Assembly (NCBI GenBank): GCA_029721435.1
Contig: CM056573.1
Span: 5,757,501 to 5,821,500, forward strand
Length of the DNA: 64,000 bases
Reading direction: 5' to 3'
DNA from: Gymnothorax reevesii
Taxonomy: Eukaryota; Chordata; Actinopteri; Anguilliformes; Muraenidae
Within the stretch, counting starts at the first letter, position 1, and each line of letters begins with the position of its first letter. Shown here one piece after another: positions 59,640 through 64,000 of this stretch. The notes beneath the pieces are model-generated. The model had not been told where the DNA came from, made no database searches, and was given only the letters and a program-made list of their open reading frames with translations. Both the position numbers and the translations under genes were made by a program.

Positions 59640-60740
59640 GGGAGTTCCTGAGGATGCACTGCTGACGCCCTTTAAAAAGACGTGACCATCCCTGTGTGCA
59701 GCATTTTTATTGGTCGCATTATGAAAAGAGGAGCAGATTGCGGGCGGTGGGTGACCTAATAAAGAGAGGGCATAGAGGACGCAACTCAGATCATCGTCTC
59801 TCCGCTCAGGACCTCCTCGGAGAGACCGTGTGCACCGTAAAGAAACCCCTGGGTAAACAATTGCCCCCCCCGTCCTCCGATCTTGCGGGGGCCACGCCGG
59901 TTAAGTCGAGCCTGCAATTACGCCCTTGTTAATCACAAGCCGTTGGAACAGATGTGCTAACTGTCCCAGCCCCTCCACAGCTGGAGGAGAGAAGCACAAA
60001 ATCAACAAGGCGAGTGGCCTTAAGTTCCTGCCATACAATCACAGGCCTGAATGAGGAATGAGAGGAGGAGAGGGGGAGGGGCTGAGAGAGGAGAGGGCTG
60101 GATGCCAGGCGACTGAATCGGACAGAGCGCAGGGGGGAACAGGCCCTGACCGCTCCAACAGCACCTCGCTTTGCCATCCAAGGAGGATCCGCGCAAGCTA
60201 GTGCAAGAGAGGGGCGGGCGCATTTTGTGTCCGCTGTTTAGAGCAGGATTTACAGCGCAGGTTAATGTGAGAGTGGCGTCTCTCAGCAGTGCACTCCCGC
60301 CCTGCTCTTTATCTGCCAGCCGAGGGGGGAGGGACCATCCCTGGCCTCGCGGAAAAGGTTAGGCAAACAACCGCCACATAAAAGCAGAACCAGCCCTCAT
60401 TACCAGCCTCGCTATCTGGGCGGGGCACTCGACCGTTACACGTCGCTACGTCCGTGCCACATCCTGGTAGCTGTTCCCGTATCTGACTTGGTCGCTGGCT
60501 CAGAGTGCAATGCAGCTGCGCTCCCAGGCTTTAACAAGTCACGCATTTCAATTTTATCAGGAAAAAGGATGAAAATGTTTGAGTGACACACAATAACATT
60601 ATTTTTTCATCCAAAACACCCACATTGTTTTCCATATACAGCAGGCATCTACAAGTCACCAAATGCATAGTGAGTAAATGAAAAAAATAGTGACTCCATA
60701 AAAATAACATCACATGTATTCCTGCAGAATGTAAGAGTAA
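59640..60740. other. mipol1 intronic DNA with GC-richer, low-repeat block
   Basis: 59690-60500 is balanced to GC-rich and non-repetitive (CAATTACGCCCTTGTTAATC, CACAGCTGGAGG). Open frames on both strands lack domains. It may be regulatory. No exon with a mipol1 match could be found. Confidence 0.35.
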
Positions 60741-60746
60741 TATATG

Positions 60747-60830
60747 CTCTCTGACCACTTTGTTAGGAACATCAACCTTATACTGGGTCAGACCTCTACC
60801 ACACATTCATGCTGTGGACCCCGCTATTGA
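60747..60830. mobile_element. DNA transposon fragment
   Basis: CTGACCACTTTGTTAGGAACATC then ACTGGGTCAGACCTC and TTCATGCTGTGGA resemble part of the vertebrate repeat whose other part lies at 21806. Confidence 0.45.
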
Positions 60831-60859
60831 CGAAGGACAAACAGTGCCAAAATGTGCCA

Positions 60860-61650
60860 AAAATGACACTGATGGCTCTTGTGTCACCAACAGGTTTAAC
60901 AGGTTCATTTAACCAGGATGATACAGCTTCACTGCAGGTCATTATCCCCTAGTGGTCAATTTGTCACCCGCAGATCAGCTAAATATTTTTATCTATCAGT
61001 AATTTCACACTTTGGGTGGAATGACCTACAACCGTGGTCAGAGGGTGTTACAAAAAAATTACATTTTACTTGACAAATACCATAGTTCTGCTTGCAAACC
61101 ATGCTACTTCAAGGGTGCGTAAGAGCTTTATTTTTCATTAAACAGCACATTTGGAGCACAGTAATCAGGTGTCGCCGACCTGACACAGTGATATCAAGCG
61201 ACAAACCAAACCAAATTTAATTTAGACATGCACCCTTACATCATGAAACGTTCTACATGTATTACAGGTAAATTTATACCTACCCAGCTGAGTACACATC
61301 AGATTTCAGGTGTGGGAATGTGGCACCAGACATGACTCATTTAGAAATTGGTCGTTGGCGAATGACAGTAGTCAAAAGACTTGACAAACTGAATGCATGA
61401 GCTGTGGGAGCAAGTTATTAAATAGGCAAAATGCTTTTGTTTGAAGGTCACTGCATCAACGTCAATGGTCATAATTATGGCCAACCCTGAAATGGCACAT
61501 TTGAGGAGTAAATGCTTTTCCTCGAGCCGAACATCAAAACTCACTAGTTAATAGTTTCAGAAATAAGTTCCAGAAACAAATTTCAAGGTCAAGGTCGTCG
61601 TTAATGAGTTTCAGATCAAATCTGGCAAAAAAAAATCCTTAAAGTAAACT
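60860..61650. other. mipol1 intronic DNA, nothing recognised
   Basis: No exon, RNA gene or repeat can be supported. Confidence 0.35.
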
Positions 61651-61654
61651 TGGA

Positions 61655-63334
61655 ACTGAGGGGGCAATTGCCATTTCATTTTGGGCCATGTAGGGCTGGA
61701 TAGCTTTTTTTTCTTCAATAAATAAAATCATTGTTTAAAAACTGCATTTTGTGTTTACTCAGGTTATCTCAGTTTACTAATAAAATGGGTTCAGTGGTCT
61801 GAAAATTTTAAAGGAGGAGATCGCACTTCGGCAAAGTATATTTCAACGAATTCTTGAATTCGAATAGAACTCTTGAAGTGTCTAAAATGTATATTTTAAT
61901 TTCATAATAATACAGTGCAACGCATTTTTAAACCAGCGAGACTTCAAATTGGCTTCAATATCAGGGGGCAGAAATTTTTACTTCGGGAATCTTCTGATTT
62001 TGAATTTGATCTTCGGAAACCTCACCTTTAAATGCTTAATAACCTTAACCTATCGCAGTATCAGGCATGACAACAGCTCAATTTTTTTTCCGCGGAAAAT
62101 ATGTCGACCGGGAGGGGGCAGAAAAGTTGTTGAGGGCGGTGGTGGCGGGGGAGTCAAACAACTCAAAGTTAAATGACCTTCCGTCTTTAGTCGCAGAAAT
62201 TCCTGTGTTTCGACAAAATGTAAACAATAACACGTGTCTGTCTGGACCGCGCATTTCTGCCTGAGTAATACCAACCAGGGAATCGGCCAACCGAGATCAG
62301 ATAAAAATGAAGAAATCCGATCGGCGGAAGATTGCCATGCCTGCAGTATACATTTAGCGATTAGCCACAGTTGCTCAGACTAATTGGCAAAAAACCGAAG
62401 ACAGTCTAATTTACTTTTGAAAACATTGTTAAGCATTACACCACAAAAATATGAAGTGTCATCTTCTGTGCATAAATGACAATGTAAAACATCAATATGC
62501 CTTTATAATTTCAGCGCTGGCATTGCTTGTTAAGCAGCACAGATTTGCGTAAATCAGCTTGCGAGGCTGCGAGAATCCGTTCTATATACTGAACGTTGTC
62601 ACGGCTATAGGGAGCTCTAAGGCAAGTTACACAGCTGTGTGACAATCTTAAGGATGGTGAAAATAAATGCTGCAAAGTCAGCGAATGTTTTGGATTTACA
62701 ATGCTATATCAATTATGTAAATGTAGGAAATAGGAATTCAACTTTTCATTATCATTTCTAATCACAGGTCATGTATTGGTCTTGGTTGCTCATTCTATGA
62801 ATTGTTTGATTGTTAATCAGGCCAGCTTAAGTAAAAACAGCTTGCGGGTAGCCAAGCCTTAAAGGGAGAGCTTACTGAATGCCTTCTGAACAACTCCATG
62901 GCCCGGATGAAAGGAAACAGAACAACTGACGTCACAAGCACGGTGGCGCTGGCGTTTGATAGGATAATGTGTTCGAAATGCTCTACCCACTATATAGGGC
63001 ACTATGTAGTGATTGTTCTACATTGAAAAAAATATAAAGAGAGTGCGTGAGCGAGTGGACAAGTGTGCATTCCGAACGCAGCCTTAGATTCCCCAAGTAA
63101 AAATGTCTGCCCCCTGATATTGACGCCAATTTGAAGACTCGCCAGTTTTAAAATGCGTCGGACTGGATTATTATCAACTTAAGATTTATAAAACTATGCG
63201 TTTCAGACACCTCAAGAATTCCACTTTCCAATGAAATATACTTTGCCGAGGTGCGGTCTCCTCCTTTAATAGTCACAAATATACAAAAATCAAAGACATG
63301 AGAAAGGGGGCAAATACTTTTCCACAGCCCTGTA
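61655..63334. mobile_element. Tc1-type element interrupted by a second transposon
   Basis: The left part (GGGCCATGTAGGGCTGG at 61684, then AAAAACTGCATTTTGTGTTTACTC) and right part (GGGGGCAAATACTTTTCCACAGCCCTGTA) are contiguous pieces of one fish Tc1 end. They are split at TTAA by the element at 61812-63265. Removing that and one TTAA restores the expected order. Confidence 0.75.
61812..63265. mobile_element. Non-autonomous T2/Kolobok-like element, 1454 bp
   Basis: Ends AGGAGGAGATCGCAC on the left and, inverted, AGGAGGAGACCGCAC on the right, each flanked by TTAA (61808-61811 and 63266-63269). The inverted repeats continue for about 190 bp with substitutions (for example ATCAGGGGGCAGA-ATTTTTACTT at about 61960, and its complement at about 63090-63118). 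TTAAAGGRR is the terminal signature of T2/Kolobok-type MITEs described in Xenopus. The 1.1 kb interior has no transposase frame. Near the right end it holds a segment (CTATATAGGGCACTATGTAG, CATTCCGAACGCAGCC) that resembles another fish repeat. Confidence 0.8.
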
Positions 63335-64000
63335 GGCCAAAACTTAGTATTTGGCTGGACTCAATAGAGCTGATAAAGCCACCTGATGAAGTAACTGATC
63401 ACGGTTTGCAACTTCTCATTTCAGAAAAGCCAAACCTAATGGGAAAACTCCCAGCTCTCAAACGTCCAATGTTGTAACTTCATCCCTCACTCAGCCAATC
63501 ACCTGCTCCCTCACTCACCCAGTCAATCACTCGCTCACTCACTCAGCCACAGACTTTCCCGTTTATAGGGCAGGCCTCTGCTTTTCTGCTATCAAGACAA
63601 TTTTAATCCAGCCAATTATTTTGATTAATATGCAATGCATTTTGTGCTTCACTGCCTTTTGCCAGGGCCTCTTTGAAAACAGAGTTTGGATTTTCAAGAG
63701 CTTCCAAGAAACGTGACGTCCAAAAGCTAATCCCTCACCAATATAGCCTTGTAATATTTCAAGCAAATGTCAAAAAACAAACAAATAAATAAAAAGTAAA
63801 ACGAAGGGATACACACAGCAAAAAATGTCACAATCCAGAGAACCTGTGCAATGTGTTATTGGTTCGGCACATTTATTCCTCGAACCAAAAATAAACCTAG
63901 AAACAAGAGTTTGTCACTGAAGTGACCATATGCCCCACCGTTAGGTCACCAAAACCGACTGGTGTCTGCGCATTCCCAGTAGGAAGGTTGGTACCAAAAA
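63335..64000. other. mipol1 intronic DNA to the window edge
   Basis: Includes a CACTCACTCAGCCA-type short repeat around 63480-63550. No exon was identified. By gene order mipol1 should continue to the right. Confidence 0.4.

Overview
The window is vertebrate, almost certainly ray-finned fish, genomic DNA: AT-rich and intron-rich, with many Tc1/mariner relics, hAT-type and T2-type MITEs and CA/TG microsatellites of the kind common in teleosts. The species cannot be named from the sequence alone.

Only two host genes can be supported. (1) foxa1, + strand, complete: a 24-codon first coding exon (10042-10113), a 1.08 kb intron, and a large second exon (11194-12423) with the forkhead domain. The spliced product is 433 aa. 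A 9-codon upstream ORF ends in a TAATG overlap with the foxa1 start. (2) mipol1, - strand, C-terminal part only: coding exons at 58789-58883, 42401-42622 and 34538-34604 (with stop) join in phase. They match remembered human MIPOL1 around TLR, LKDQF, the ANEK(I/V)QK-LERLV junction and the final RTVI. A possible 21-nt microexon lies at 59585-59605. The 5' part of the gene is beyond the right edge. foxa1 and mipol1 are tail-to-tail, as in mammals, which supports both identifications. Forkhead factors such as FoxA1 are pioneer transcription factors of endoderm. Human MIPOL1 introns and 3' end are known to carry FOXA1 regulatory DNA, so the noncoding parts here may include foxa1 enhancers.

Layout: 1-5.1 kb, transposon relics and MITEs; 5.1-10 kb, foxa1 upstream DNA; 10-13.1 kb, foxa1; 13.1-34 kb, intergenic. 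The intergenic part holds a composite tandem array (19.7-20.3 kb), hAT-type MITEs, and a 7.5 kb LTR element (23388-30905). Its two 1575-bp LTRs read as identical, but it has no recognisable gag or pol. 34-64 kb is mipol1 exons and introns, with Tc1 relics, two unrelated-looking minisatellites (34-bp and 39/117-bp units), a short interstitial telomeric tract, and a 1454-bp T2/Kolobok-like element. That element is nested in a Tc1-type element and has a clean TTAA duplication.

The points most worth checking are the coding-free but recently inserted LTR element, the nested T2-like insertion, the foxa1 uORF and ATT-repeat splice acceptor, and the candidate mipol1 microexon.
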